A stretch of 64,000 bases of DNA from UBA2862 sp045658005 (GCA_045658005.1 JAZOUD010000152.1:38852-102851); one strand, 5' to 3'; positions 42,723-52,542 are shown, numbered from the stretch's first letter. Made by a program: numbers and translations. Notes: generated from the sequence alone by a model not told the origin.

Positions 42723-45700
42723 ATGAAGAGATGGGTTTCCGCGCTGCTGCTGGTGATCCTGCTGGCCCAGGTGTTGCCCTTCGACGCCCTGGCCACCGTC
42801 GGCAAGGTGCTGACCAACGAAGAGCTCGACCGCGCTTACGCGATGACGGGCCTGGGCAAGGGAGACGGCCTGTACCACAACGGCATGACGCCCAACGACA
42901 GCATGAGCGGCATGCAGTTGGCGCACTGGCTGGAGGAACGGCTGGACACGCAACTGCACAACATCGACGATGTCCTTGCGCGCGCCCGCTACCAACTGGA
43001 CGAGTTGAAGGAGAAATATCCGACTATTTATAAGGTATTTACGCAGAGCCCGTATTACAGCCAGGTTCAGGCGATGGCGCTTAAGGCGGAGGAACTGCGC
43101 CAAGACATGAACTACCAGCTGGAGCGCATCCATACGGACGTCAACATGATTTCAGAAATGCGCTCGCGATTGCAGGACGGTGACAATACGCTGTTCGATT
43201 CCGAGCGGGTGAGGGCGTCGGCGCGCATCGAAGCCGCCACAGCGGAATTGATCGTGATTCGGGATTATGTCACCCGAAATGCCGCGGACTGGGATTCGAC
43301 GCTGCAAACATTGACCGCGAACGTACAGTCTGATGCTGGAAGCGGTGCGGAGAGCACCGTTACCGATAGCCTCAGGGATTTCTTGGAGTTGGTATGGAAG
43401 AAGTTCAACCTCGGCGAGGGGTCGGACGAAGACGTTGAGGCCGAGCTTCGGAAGCTGCTGAAGGAGCAATTCCTAGAGTATGCTCCCGGAAGCGAATTGG
43501 CCGACGCCTTTGTCGACGACGCCATCGCCCTGATGCGGGAAATGATGCAGCAGTATGACCCGGACGGCGAAACGGGCAAGACGATCCTCCGGGAGATCCA
43601 GACTATGATGAAGCGGCTGTACGAAAAGTACGGCAAGGACGGCGTCGACGACGAGGCGCTGCTTTCAGACCTGAAGGCGCTGATGTGCGAGCTCTGGCAG
43701 AAATACGGCCCGGGAAGCGAGATCAACCAGGCCTTCAGCGCCGCATGGGCCCAGCTGATGAAAAAGTACGGCATGGATGGCGACGGGGTTGACGCCTTTA
43801 TCGCCGAGATGAACGCCATGCTGGAGAGCATGTGGGACAAGTACGGCCCGGACGGCGAGGGGAGTGACAATCTGCTCGCCCTGGTCAAACAGATATTGAG
43901 CATGTATGGCGATATGGGCGAAGGCGGCGGCGTCTCCGATTGGCTGTCGTCGCTGTTCACATCCAAATCTCAGCCGGTGTCCAACAGCGTGCCGCTGACC
44001 GCGATCACCGCGTCGAACTCGCGCCTGTCCCGGCTGTCCTCCGCGGCGGGCATCCAATCCAACGACGCGGACGCCTCGGTCACCGTCATCACGAAGAACG
44101 AGGTGTGCCTGTCCTTTGTGATCGGCGAGAATCAGAGTCGCAAACCCGTGCCCGGCGTGACCGTCTGGGTGAGGGACGCCGGCAAGTCCGACAGCTCTCT
44201 CAAGAAATATACCGCCAACGATGACGGCCTGGTGATCCTCCCCAGCAACCTGTTCGTCGCGGACAAGTACGAACAGGTCCACATGTACGTGGAGGTCGAT
44301 CCCAGGGCGCAGGGGTATCGCAACTACATCATCGAGGATCTGGAGGTGATCCTTGGCCAGACCTTCACGGATGTCCTCGTGCCCATCGGTGAGGCGGCGG
44401 TCAACGGCGGCGCCGCATCGAACGCCGACGAGAAGCCCTATATCGTCTCGGCGTCCTTCAACGGCAAGGACATCATGCACTCGGAGTACGAGATGATCTA
44501 CTCTCCCGCGAACAAGAAGGAATTCAGGATCAGGGCGCTGGTCAAGATGCCTGCCGACCACGATCTGCCCGACCTGATGATGAGCTGGTACGAAAACGAG
44601 GGCGGCTTCAAATCGATCCAAAAGCATTGGGCGGAGGCTACCACGAAACGGACCACCGCCGAAGGCTATGTGGAATATACCTTCAAGGGGGCGTGGAAGC
44701 AGAAATTCACGCCCAACGCCTCCGATGAACAGCGGCCCACCTTCTCCTTCGGCAAGGAGAAGGGCGCGCTGAGTTATCCCACCCAATTGGTTGCCCTGCG
44801 CAGCGCCACCGACACGCCCCTCAACGAGGGCACCGGCGCGGAGGGCGGCGTGTACGCCAACGTGCTGGGCCAGGGCTTCAGCATGGGCTTCAACATACCC
44901 GTGATTGACGTCAGCGTCAGCTTTAACCTGCCCTTTCTGGAATACGTGCCCCGCCTTTCCATCGATCCCGCCGGCTTTGTGGTCGCGTGGATCGGTTGCC
45001 CGATCATGGAGGATGAACTGGAGGACTCCGCGCTCAACTGGGAGAGCAAGGACATGAAGGAATACCGAATGGCCTCCGAATGGATCCAGAAAGATTCCTG
45101 GTTCGCCAACTACAAGGCCCAGTTCGGCCTGGCTTCCGATTACTACCGGGAAAAGAAATGGAAGTTCATGGGACAGTCGTCCATCGAGATTGGCATATTC
45201 GCGGTGGGCACCGGCCGATGGGAGCTGGACAACGACGACCCGGATGTCAAGCGGAAGAACATACAGCTTGCGGTTGGATTTGGCGCGACGGCCTGCTATG
45301 AGTACAGCTGGACGATCAGCTATCCCATCGGTCCGGTGCCGGCCTATGTGTGCTTCACAATGGGCGTCAGCGCGGGCGTTTCGATACAGTTTACTATCGA
45401 CTTGACATGGGCAAACGGCGGTTTTGAATACTGGAGGGTATACCCCATCGACGAAGTCACCTATTCGATTTCCTTCTATTTCGCGGCTCAGGTCGGCCTC
45501 GGCGTCAAGGGCTTCCTGGAGGCCTGGGTGCGGTTCATCGCCTCGTTGGACGTGTCGATAAGTCTGGTACTGTTCGGGCTGGATAAGTGCTCGACGGTGG
45601 TCAGCGCCGGGTACGAGCTGTCCACCGGGCTGACGGTATTCTTCGTCTCGTTCCGCAAGACCTGGCTCAGTAAGGAAAAGATCATCTACTCTTCCATTCC

Positions 45701-48700
45701 GGCGGACAACAGCCTGCTGACGCACTACATGAACGCGGAGAAGAACGCCGAAAAGGTGGTGGAGGCCGCGCACCTGGACCCGCAGAGCTATCCCGATCTG
45801 ACGCCGGAGACGGGGACGATACTGACCCTGAGAAACGCGAAGGCTTCCTTCAAGGTCATAAATGTCGGCGGCAGAGACTACCTCTTCTTCCTGACGCAGG
45901 ACAAGGACAAGAGCGGCAAGTCCCATTGGCGCGTCAAATGGCGCGACGCTAAGGACGCGCAGAATACGGGCACGACCCAGGCGGCCGTTGACGCTTACCA
46001 GTCGGGCCTGAACGGCTATGACGACTACGACTTCGATGTGTACGAGGCCGACGGTCTCGTGTACCTGGCCGTGGCCTGCGCCGCGAAATTCAACGCCGAC
46101 AGCCTGCCTGAGCCGAACGAAGGCATCAGCGACAGAAAGCGCTGCAATCAGATCTTCTACCTGATGCTCCTCAAGCCGGATTCCAAGGGCAATCTGACCC
46201 ACAAGCTGGACAAGGGCTATTACGTCAGCACCGACAAGGACGAGGACCACTTCCTGGTCACGGCGGAGCCGGTAGGCATGTATACGGAATCGCGAGGCTC
46301 CTATACCGAAAATATGCGCTATTACTACGATTCCATCGCCAGGCCAGAGATCACCTGGGCCAAGGCGACCAAGCGGAGCAACAAAGTGCTGGGCATAGAG
46401 CTGTTCGGCACCTTCGGACGCCTGGCTTATGCCGAGGACGAGCCCGCATACGGCGTGACCTCCTTTGAGATGATCTCCGGCAAGGGCGTCAAATGCTTCA
46501 ACGACAAATACGTGCAAAGCGGCATGGGCAAGAACTACGTGCGCACCCTCGTCCGCGGCGCGATGCGCTGCTCGGATACTGAGCCCAAGCTCTACCACAG
46601 GGCGGGGAACAACGAGCTCAACAGCCCCAGCTTCGTCGCGCTCAGCCAGCCACTGAGCGGCGTGGGCGACAGGGCCATCGAGGTATTCGACTTCGAGATG
46701 AACAGTGTCAACGACATGAACGGCAGGGAGGCCGTAGTGGTGGCGAAGGGCGACATACAGCACTTCGAGCTGGCGCAGACGGCGGTGGACGACGACGGGT
46801 CGAACTACAGGCGGGTGATCTTCTATACCGAGAAGGAGACCAACGACGAGGGCCTGGAGCAGTGCCGCCTGTACGGGCTGTACCTGGAGCCCGTGGTGCG
46901 CGACACCTATGGGATCACCTTCACCGTCACGAAATACGCCTACGACCTGGTCATCCCCGGCGGCAAATTCAACCTTGCCTACATGGGCGAGACGCCCTAT
47001 ATCTACTGGGTCTCAGCAGTGCCGGACCCGGACGAAAAGGACAGGAACAAGTGGCGGGTGTGGACCGTGGCTTATGACATGTCCACCAACGCCATGACCG
47101 ACGCCTCGGTATTCGCGGAGTTTTCTCTGCCGCAATACAAAACGACGATCCCCGGCTACAGATACCAAAAAACAATAGAAATAAAGGATACCGTGATCCA
47201 CAACCTGATGCTCATCGGCGGCGGCACCAGCTATTTCTCCATCGTCCCGAGGGAGCTGACCAACAACCAAAAAGTGGACCTTCCCTCTCCCATGGCGCTG
47301 TGCCGCTTCTTCGAGCTGCTCAAGCCCGTGGTGGACCTGAGGGCAGCCATCACCCAGGCCCCGGCGGTCTCCGCGGGGAGCTTCGAAGACATCTCCCTGG
47401 CCCTGATGAACGAGGGCAACATGGGCGTTGCCGCGTTCGACATCGCCATGTACGAGGTGACGAACGGCCAGGAGGGCAAAGACCCGGTGGAGACGGTCCA
47501 CGTCAACTGCCTCGATCCGGAAAAGAGCAAGATCACGATGCAGAACGGCAAGGTGGAACTGACCGGCAAGAAGGTCGGACATCGCGCCGAGGACTTCGAC
47601 TACACCGCCCGCCAGCGCGACTGGGTGCTTTCACAGGAAAAGAAAGAATACAGGATCAGGGCGTTTGGCAGCTACAATGAGGTCGAGTCCGTGACGACGG
47701 TGGATTCCGACACGCAGTACGTCAAGTCCGAGGTGCTGATGCCTGGCTCCATCGGCGTGTATAACACCGCCTTCCTGATCCCCGAAGCCTGGCGGGGTAA
47801 GAAGACGCTGCGCTTCAAGGTCAGCCAGCTCTCAGTCCGTTCCAACATGACGCGGTTGGCGGGCAACGCGGCCAACGCAGAGGCGTCGGACCTGCTGACC
47901 TATGTGCTGGACGAGGATACCGGCAAGCTGGTGCTACAGAAACCCGCCCAGGCCAACGGCCTCGCGGCCAATGCCGTCCGTTCCGGGCTGTTCGCCAACG
48001 CCACCGACGCTTCTACGCTGGACCTGGAGCTGAGCGTCCACGACCTGAGCGTCTCTCATCGCGTGTACAAGGGCTGGGACGGCCAAAAGTGGCTGGACAT
48101 CATACTGCACAATTACGCCGCCTTTGGCGACCAGCCGAGGCTGTCCTGCGCGGTGTACTTGGACGGCGCGAGCGAGCCGTACTATATCAAACTGCCGTAT
48201 TACGAGCAGGCGGTCGCCAATCGCATGACGCAGACCATATCGATGCCCCTAAGCGCGCTGGTGGACGATCCCTCGGCCCACAGTCGGGCGCGGGTGGCAG
48301 TCACCGTCGTCGGGCGGGAGGAAGGCGTTCCCGCCAACAATGAATTCACCGTCTACCTGGGCGGCAACGATGCGCTTCGGTTTGTCGTGGAGCCCGAGGA
48401 CGCGACCGTACAGGAAGGCGAGGACGTGTCCTTCGAGGTGGAGGTCGCCGGCGGTGTGAAGCCCTACACCTACCAGTGGCAGATTTGGGACCCGGTACAC
48501 AAGAAATGGGTGGACCTGCCCGGCTTTACCGACCCGACTCTGAGCCGCAAGGACATCGAAAAGAAGTGGGACGGCTGCAGGTTCAGATGCGTGGTCACCG
48601 ACGCCGCGGGCACGCAGATAATCAGCCGGGAGGTTACCCTGACCGTTCGGGACAAGGTGCCCACCGGAGACAACAGTAACCTGCCGCTGTACTTGGCGGT

Positions 48701-48758
48701 GGCCGCGGCGGCGCTGGCGTTGTTGTGGTGGCTGCGCAGGCGCGCAAAGCGGGAATAA
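42723..48758 (+). CDS. Giant surface protein with C-terminal Ig-like domain and membrane/sorting anchor (paralog 1)
   Basis: A 2011-residue protein. It has a signal peptide (1 to about 25), a helical/coiled-coil region (about 30-225) and about five helical repeats of 25 residues (about 230-400, each with a KYGPDG-like turn). A CnaB/carboxypeptidase-regulatory-like beta domain follows (about 460-570), then a large central region (about 590-1000) with amphipathic beta and hydrophobic stretches and a long beta-rich region (about 1050-1870). An Ig-like domain (about 1885-1975: VQEGEDVSFEVEVAGG...CRFRCVV) precedes the C-terminal KVPTGDNSNL, a TM helix and RRRAKRE. The end resembles a sortase signal but lacks the residue between Pro and Thr. 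The 56854 protein is its paralog, lacking the 25-residue repeats. Confidence 0.85.
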   Translation: MKRWVSALLLVILLAQVLPFDALATVGKVLTNEELDRAYAMTGLGKGDGLYHNGMTPNDSMSGMQLAHWLEERLDTQLHNIDDVLARARYQLDELKEKYPTIYKVFTQSPYYSQVQAMALKAEELRQDMNYQLERIHTDVNMISEMRSRLQDGDNTLFDSERVRASARIEAATAELIVIRDYVTRNAADWDSTLQTLTANVQSDAGSGAESTVTDSLRDFLELVWKKFNLGEGSDEDVEAELRKLLKEQFLEYAPGSELADAFVDDAIALMREMMQQYDPDGETGKTILREIQTMMKRLYEKYGKDGVDDEALLSDLKALMCELWQKYGPGSEINQAFSAAWAQLMKKYGMDGDGVDAFIAEMNAMLESMWDKYGPDGEGSDNLLALVKQILSMYGDMGEGGGVSDWLSSLFTSKSQPVSNSVPLTAITASNSRLSRLSSAAGIQSNDADASVTVITKNEVCLSFVIGENQSRKPVPGVTVWVRDAGKSDSSLKKYTANDDGLVILPSNLFVADKYEQVHMYVEVDPRAQGYRNYIIEDLEVILGQTFTDVLVPIGEAAVNGGAASNADEKPYIVSASFNGKDIMHSEYEMIYSPANKKEFRIRALVKMPADHDLPDLMMSWYENEGGFKSIQKHWAEATTKRTTAEGYVEYTFKGAWKQKFTPNASDEQRPTFSFGKEKGALSYPTQLVALRSATDTPLNEGTGAEGGVYANVLGQGFSMGFNIPVIDVSVSFNLPFLEYVPRLSIDPAGFVVAWIGCPIMEDELEDSALNWESKDMKEYRMASEWIQKDSWFANYKAQFGLASDYYREKKWKFMGQSSIEIGIFAVGTGRWELDNDDPDVKRKNIQLAVGFGATACYEYSWTISYPIGPVPAYVCFTMGVSAGVSIQFTIDLTWANGGFEYWRVYPIDEVTYSISFYFAAQVGLGVKGFLEAWVRFIASLDVSISLVLFGLDKCSTVVSAGYELSTGLTVFFVSFRKTWLSKEKIIYSSIPADNSLLTHYMNAEKNAEKVVEAAHLDPQSYPDLTPETGTILTLRNAKASFKVINVGGRDYLFFLTQDKDKSGKSHWRVKWRDAKDAQNTGTTQAAVDAYQSGLNGYDDYDFDVYEADGLVYLAVACAAKFNADSLPEPNEGISDRKRCNQIFYLMLLKPDSKGNLTHKLDKGYYVSTDKDEDHFLVTAEPVGMYTESRGSYTENMRYYYDSIARPEITWAKATKRSNKVLGIELFGTFGRLAYAEDEPAYGVTSFEMISGKGVKCFNDKYVQSGMGKNYVRTLVRGAMRCSDTEPKLYHRAGNNELNSPSFVALSQPLSGVGDRAIEVFDFEMNSVNDMNGREAVVVAKGDIQHFELAQTAVDDDGSNYRRVIFYTEKETNDEGLEQCRLYGLYLEPVVRDTYGITFTVTKYAYDLVIPGGKFNLAYMGETPYIYWVSAVPDPDEKDRNKWRVWTVAYDMSTNAMTDASVFAEFSLPQYKTTIPGYRYQKTIEIKDTVIHNLMLIGGGTSYFSIVPRELTNNQKVDLPSPMALCRFFELLKPVVDLRAAITQAPAVSAGSFEDISLALMNEGNMGVAAFDIAMYEVTNGQEGKDPVETVHVNCLDPEKSKITMQNGKVELTGKKVGHRAEDFDYTARQRDWVLSQEKKEYRIRAFGSYNEVESVTTVDSDTQYVKSEVLMPGSIGVYNTAFLIPEAWRGKKTLRFKVSQLSVRSNMTRLAGNAANAEASDLLTYVLDEDTGKLVLQKPAQANGLAANAVRSGLFANATDASTLDLELSVHDLSVSHRVYKGWDGQKWLDIILHNYAAFGDQPRLSCAVYLDGASEPYYIKLPYYEQAVANRMTQTISMPLSALVDDPSAHSRARVAVTVVGREEGVPANNEFTVYLGGNDALRFVVEPEDATVQEGEDVSFEVEVAGGVKPYTYQWQIWDPVHKKWVDLPGFTDPTLSRKDIEKKWDGCRFRCVVTDAAGTQIISREVTLTVRDKVPTGDNSNLPLYLAVAAAALALLWWLRRRAKRE

Positions 48759-48903
48759 AACGGATATCTTCAATCTGATCAATCTGACAAAGGCTATCCC
48801 GAACAACCGGCTTGAGGTACGAAAAATCGTCACCAACACATGTCGCCCCACTGCGGTTGCCGATGAAATAACGGACGGAACCAGTTCTCAATACGCGGCT
48901 GAT

Positions 48904-49854
48904 TTGCTGGCTGGCACGACGGCGTTTCTGAATTACGGCAAGGCCGAGAGCATCGTCAGGTACTGGAAGCAGGCCGCCGTGGACAATCCGACGATTGACC
49001 GGGTTGTATACGCCATGCGCAACATTGACACGGGCATCTCACTTTGTGATATCAACGATATCGAGCGTGGTATCCGGAGCCTCCGCGCCCTTCTTTCCGA
49101 CAGGGAATCCATCGGTGGGGATACGCCGATCGAGCAGCTCTTCGAGATACTGCTTGAATGTATTCACAGGGATTACGGGCGCTTGCTTGAAACGGATGAG
49201 ATCGAATTCATTGATTTGGTCAGGCGGGCGTACAGAAAGGAGTTCTGGCAACAGACGCTGACTCTGATCGAATCCAGGGCGCCGCGAGATTTCATGGAGA
49301 AGGGCTTTTATTACTACTGTGATTCAGAGGACAGGAAGGAACAGGTGGCGAAGATCTTTGGGGGAATCTATTGTAATCTGAAGCCCTTTGAAAAATACAA
49401 GCTGGACGATGTTTCGCATTACTATGTCAAATACTACAACCGAAACAAGGGGAGCCATCAAAGGCACGGCAAGGAATACATACATGACTATGCCCGGCTG
49501 CGCGCGGGAGAGTTCGATTCACAAAATCCAAACGAAATAAGGGCATGTACAGCCTGCCCGGACCGATCTGCGGTGGAGGATCTGCTTTTTGCGTATTACT
49601 ATCTGGGAGATGTCAGAAACGCGACCAATCACGCTGCGGACACCTTTGACGCGTTTTACGAAATTATGAAGGATTCCGACAGCAGCGAACGGATGGACAT
49701 GATACAGCAAAGCATTACCTATTTCCTCCATTGCTATGACAAGGTAGCGCGTTTGGTGGAGGGCAGAGAAGTCAATGTGATCCAGGTCACCGCAGAGGAG
49801 ATCGCGAAATACGCGGACGAGCAGCGCGAGCAAACCCGATATCGGGAAATATAA
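48904..49854 (+). CDS. CARF/HEPN-like ribonuclease fragment, 5'-truncated
   Basis: The frame from the TTG at 48904 gives 316 residues. The same frame is open and protein-like from about 48757 (KTDIFNLINLTKAIPNNRL) but offers no start, so the 5' end seems lost against the stop of the giant gene. A segment ADEITDGTSSQYAADLLAG resembles the ligand-loop region of CARF domains, and YYLGDVRNATNHAAD contains the HEPN RxxxxH motif (R238, H243). These suggest a Csm6/Csx1-type RNase relative, but no cas genes or CRISPR array are in the window. Activity is doubtful without the N-terminus. Confidence 0.5.
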   Translation: MLAGTTAFLNYGKAESIVRYWKQAAVDNPTIDRVVYAMRNIDTGISLCDINDIERGIRSLRALLSDRESIGGDTPIEQLFEILLECIHRDYGRLLETDEIEFIDLVRRAYRKEFWQQTLTLIESRAPRDFMEKGFYYYCDSEDRKEQVAKIFGGIYCNLKPFEKYKLDDVSHYYVKYYNRNKGSHQRHGKEYIHDYARLRAGEFDSQNPNEIRACTACPDRSAVEDLLFAYYYLGDVRNATNHAADTFDAFYEIMKDSDSSERMDMIQQSITYFLHCYDKVARLVEGREVNVIQVTAEEIAKYADEQREQTRYREI

Positions 49855-49900
49855 CAAGAACAATCTCCGACATCAATATAGAGAGAGGAATCTGATAACG

Positions 49901-50383
49901 ATGATCCAACTGCGTATAGAGAAAGAATCCGATTTGTACAACCCCTATGATCCTTCTCAGACCAGGATCAATGACGGGGTTTACCGCTACCTGAAATCAT
50001 TTTGTGCCGAGTTGGTGTCCCGAAAACACGTCCATGATACCCTGCGGATCATTTCGGACAGCCCGATCGATGAGGACAGGTTTCGGAAAGCGCTTCAGGA
50101 TGCCGTCAAAAGAGACCGGGACGAATTTGACAGGCAGATTGCCAAGAACAACCGGAGATTTCTTTGGGAATTGGTTGTCGGCATAGGACTCAGCGCCCTT
50201 GGCGTAGCGCTTTCGGTTGTAATGGATCAGATACTTTTGGCGATCATATCGTTTTTGGGTTCGATGGGCATCAAAGATGCGGTAACGATTCAGACGACGA
50301 TCAATCACGACATCAAAAGCCAGAAAAAGCTGCTGGAGCCTTTCAGTGGTATCAAGCTGGAAGTGGTTCAAAAGGGTGAATGA
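49901..50383 (+). CDS. Small 2TM membrane protein
   Basis: A 160-residue protein with about 80 residues of soluble, charged N-terminal domain (IQLRIEKESDLYNPYD), then two adjacent TM helices (about 88-130) and a short cytosolic tail ending VVQKGE. It shares layout and a ...IDEDRFRKAL.. block with the 178-residue protein at 52605 (..IDEKRFRSAV..), so they are distant paralogs. It lies 46 bp after the HEPN-like fragment and may belong to the same unit. Function unknown. Confidence 0.7.
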   Translation: MIQLRIEKESDLYNPYDPSQTRINDGVYRYLKSFCAELVSRKHVHDTLRIISDSPIDEDRFRKALQDAVKRDRDEFDRQIAKNNRRFLWELVVGIGLSALGVALSVVMDQILLAIISFLGSMGIKDAVTIQTTINHDIKSQKKLLEPFSGIKLEVVQKGE

Positions 50384-50401
50384 GGCTGAATCTCTAAATA
50401 C

Positions 50402-50953
50402 CTACGATACAAGTTTCCTTGAGAGGAAATACATCATTTCCGCGATCTTACGACTGCTTATGGGGAAGCCCTGATTCACCCATTCGCGCAGCATGCCTAC
50501 GGTTCCGTTGGCAATATAGAGCTGCACAAAACGGTTGGATAACGCGTCTGCATTCTTGCCAACGGGAATATAACCGGAGCAGAGATGCTCTACCAGCCGC
50601 GAAGAAAACGAATTGTCCGCCGACTCGCTGAAGAGAATACGGATCGTGTTTCCATTTTGCTTTATACTGTCAAAGAAAGCGGTTGTCGCTTCAAGAAGTT
50701 GCATCTGACTCAGTTGATCTATGACCTCAGGCGGAGTGGGTATCTGGTCCAGAAAATCCTGTTCTATTTCCCTGAGCAGATCGGCTGGGTCTGTGTAATG
50801 CGTGTAGAATGTTGTTCGATGCACATCCGCGATTTCGCATAGCTCTTTTACAGAGATATTGACCAGATTCTTCCGCTCCAATAATTCGAGTAACGCATCT
50901 TTCATCAGGCGCTTCGTCATTCGAACCCGTCGGGTTTCCTGTTTTTTTTGCAT
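50402..50953 (-). CDS. TetR/AcrR-family transcriptional regulator
   Basis: The product is 183 residues. The start at 50953 (MQKKQE) is chosen because GGAGG lies 5 nt upstream; the ATG at 50965 precedes that site. The N-terminal HTH (about 10-55) reads ALLELLERKNLVNISVKEL then HRTTFYTHY, a typical TetR recognition helix; the C-terminal ligand domain resembles the DhaS-type subclass. It is divergent from the 51128 operon. Both -35 boxes sit in the inverted repeat TATGTCGAT/ATCGACATA, so it probably represses both directions. Confidence 0.88.
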   Translation of the reverse strand: MQKKQETRRVRMTKRLMKDALLELLERKNLVNISVKELCEIADVHRTTFYTHYTDPADLLREIEQDFLDQIPTPPEVIDQLSQMQLLEATTAFFDSIKQNGNTIRILFSESADNSFSSRLVEHLCSGYIPVGKNADALSNRFVQLYIANGTVGMLREWVNQGFPISSRKIAEMMYFLSRKLVS

Positions 50954-50966
50954 TTTTGCCTCCATG

Positions 50967-51061
50967 TATATCTACATATTCGCTGTGTATGTCGATTACA
51001 AAACATTCCCAAGAATACTGACTGTTGAATTATCGACATATTGCCTGTAAAATGATATTAT
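50967..51061. promoter_or_regulatory. Divergent promoters with shared inverted-repeat operator (TetR regulator / 51128 operon)
   Basis: TATGTCGAT (50988-50996) and ATCGACATA (51032-51040) are perfect inverted repeats. On the plus strand TCGACA (51033-51038), 17 nt and TATTAT (51056-51061) form a promoter. On the minus strand TCGACA (50995-50990), 17 nt and GATATA (50972-50967) form the regulator's promoter. Each half-site covers a -35 box. Confidence 0.65.
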
Positions 51062-51127
51062 AGCGCTCTGGTAAAAAATGTCAACTTTATTTACTCATTT
51101 TCACGTTGCAGCGAAAGGAGAATGATC

Positions 51128-51574
51128 ATGGCACTTGGCATTATGAAGCGTATCAGCCCCGAATATGTACTGAAGAACGCAATCGAGGATATGGGATTGT
51201 CCGGACTCGACGGATTGAAGCCCTACCTCACGTCCAACGCGCTCAAGACGATTGACTCGGTTTTGAAGATTTCCAACAGCGTCGATCTATTTACCGGCGG
51301 GTTGGGAGTGCTTATGGCCCAATCAGGTTCCGGAAATGCTTACGGCGCTTCGGCCCGCTTTTTGTTGGATAAGCTGTCGGAGCTTGACTGGGTCATCATG
51401 GATGTCCTCAAGGGTTCGGACAGCGCCAAGGGCGTACTTGGATTCACTTACGGGGACAAAATTGACGGTACGGTGGAGGTCACGCTGATCCGCGAAGACA
51501 AGGAATGGAGAATTGATACCTTGAATACGCCCAAATTCACCAAATTTGAGCTGTCGAAGGCGGACGATACCTGA
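51128..51574 (+). CDS. Unknown small protein, first gene of the TetR-controlled cluster
   Basis: The product is 148 residues. The start at 51128 has AAAGGAG 7 nt upstream; the ATG at 51122 is too close. A helical N-terminal half (ISPEYVLKNAIEDMG...) and a beta-rich C-terminal half (VLGFTYGDKIDGTVEVTLI, WRIDTLNTPKFTKF) give an NTF2-like impression, but the family is not recognised. It has no signal peptide and only weakly hydrophobic segments. It is followed by 51602 and 52317 and then a terminator. Confidence 0.7.
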   Translation: MALGIMKRISPEYVLKNAIEDMGLSGLDGLKPYLTSNALKTIDSVLKISNSVDLFTGGLGVLMAQSGSGNAYGASARFLLDKLSELDWVIMDVLKGSDSAKGVLGFTYGDKIDGTVEVTLIREDKEWRIDTLNTPKFTKFELSKADDT

Positions 51575-51601
51575 GCGGAATTGAGAGGAGGGAAACCGAA
51601 G

Positions 51602-52300
51602 ATGTCAGAACAGGTTGGAGATCTGATCAAAAAGGCAAAGACAGCCGCCGGGTTGATCCAGGCAGATCTGGCAAAGGCGGTGGAAGGCTTCGCCACGTCA
51701 GACGCCGGCAAGGCGGAACGCGGGAAAGAAGCGGGCTCTCCTGATCCGCTTGAGGTTGCGAAGGGTGACGAAGTGGCCTCTAAATCGCAGGCGGCGACAG
51801 ATGAAGCGCCATCCGCCCCGAAAGAAGCCGCAAAAAACGCAGAAGGGGAAGCACCGTTGACTGCCGACGAGAAGGCGCTGCTGACGCTCTATAGGGCGGC
51901 CAACGCGGATACCAGAAAGGTCGCCAAGTATCTGCTGAAGAGCGAGAAGCAGCTGGTGCCTGGCGTCATGTCCATGTTTGCGGGGCTGATAAAGAACGGC
52001 GGCGTCAATAGCGAGAATCCCCTTGCGAAGATGATGGATGTCGGCGGCCCAAACGGCGACAACCCCTTTTCGGGAATGCTCGGCCCTCTGATGGGCATGA
52101 TGGGCGGCCTGCTGACGAAAAAAGGCGACAGTGAGAATCAGGATGTACCGACGCCCGATTCTCTCATGGTCTTTACCTACCTGTATTCCGTCTCGATCTA
52201 CATACTTATGCTCAGCTATTACTTCTGGCAGATACGCACGGATATCAAGCCGGAACAGCCGGAATCGTCGCAGAGCGAGCAAACCGAACAGAAAAAATGA
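51602..52300 (+). CDS. Low-complexity protein with C-terminal TM helix
   Basis: A 232-residue protein starting at an ATG with GAGGAGGG about 9 nt upstream. Residues about 1-90 are Ala/Lys/Glu-rich and probably extended, then a helical segment, a Gly/Met-rich stretch (about 140-175, GMLGPLMGMMGGLLTKK) and one TM helix near 190-208 (SLMVFTYLYSVSIYILMLSYY). The tail is Glu/Gln/Ser-rich. It is likely membrane-associated. Function unknown; it is co-transcribed with 51128 and 52317. Confidence 0.65.
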   Translation: MSEQVGDLIKKAKTAAGLIQADLAKAVEGFATSDAGKAERGKEAGSPDPLEVAKGDEVASKSQAATDEAPSAPKEAAKNAEGEAPLTADEKALLTLYRAANADTRKVAKYLLKSEKQLVPGVMSMFAGLIKNGGVNSENPLAKMMDVGGPNGDNPFSGMLGPLMGMMGGLLTKKGDSENQDVPTPDSLMVFTYLYSVSIYILMLSYYFWQIRTDIKPEQPESSQSEQTEQKK

Positions 52301-52316
52301 AGGGAGGCGCGAACGA

Positions 52317-52529
52317 ATGGCGATCACGCTGGAAAGCACCCTGAAGGAAGTACTGGACAACCCCGAAGCCGCCGCGATCCTTGATAAGTATTCCCCCGGT
52401 TTTTCCAAGAATCCTTTGTTGAAGCTGGGTATGGGGATGACCCTTCGCAAATGCGTGAGCTTTCCTCAGGCCAAGCTGACTGAAGAGCAGATCAAGGCAC
52501 TGGAGGAAGAACTCAAAACACTCGGATAG
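52317..52529 (+). CDS. Small helical module protein
   Basis: A 70-residue protein with AGGGAGG about 9 nt before the ATG. The pattern TLKEVLDNPEAAAILDKYSPGF...MTLRKCVSF...KLTEEQIKALEEELKTL matches a small helical module often found at the C-terminus of clostridial secreted hydrolases and also as a free protein. It is cytosolic by sequence. It is the last gene before the terminator at 52543. Confidence 0.7.
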   Translation: MAITLESTLKEVLDNPEAAAILDKYSPGFSKNPLLKLGMGMTLRKCVSFPQAKLTEEQIKALEEELKTLG

Positions 52530-52542
52530 AAGAACAGGCGCA

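Noticed and set aside
43665..46763. 1032-codon minus-strand frame inside the first giant gene
   Set aside because: Same shadow effect; the plus-strand frame has a signal peptide, repeats, Ig-like domain and anchor.
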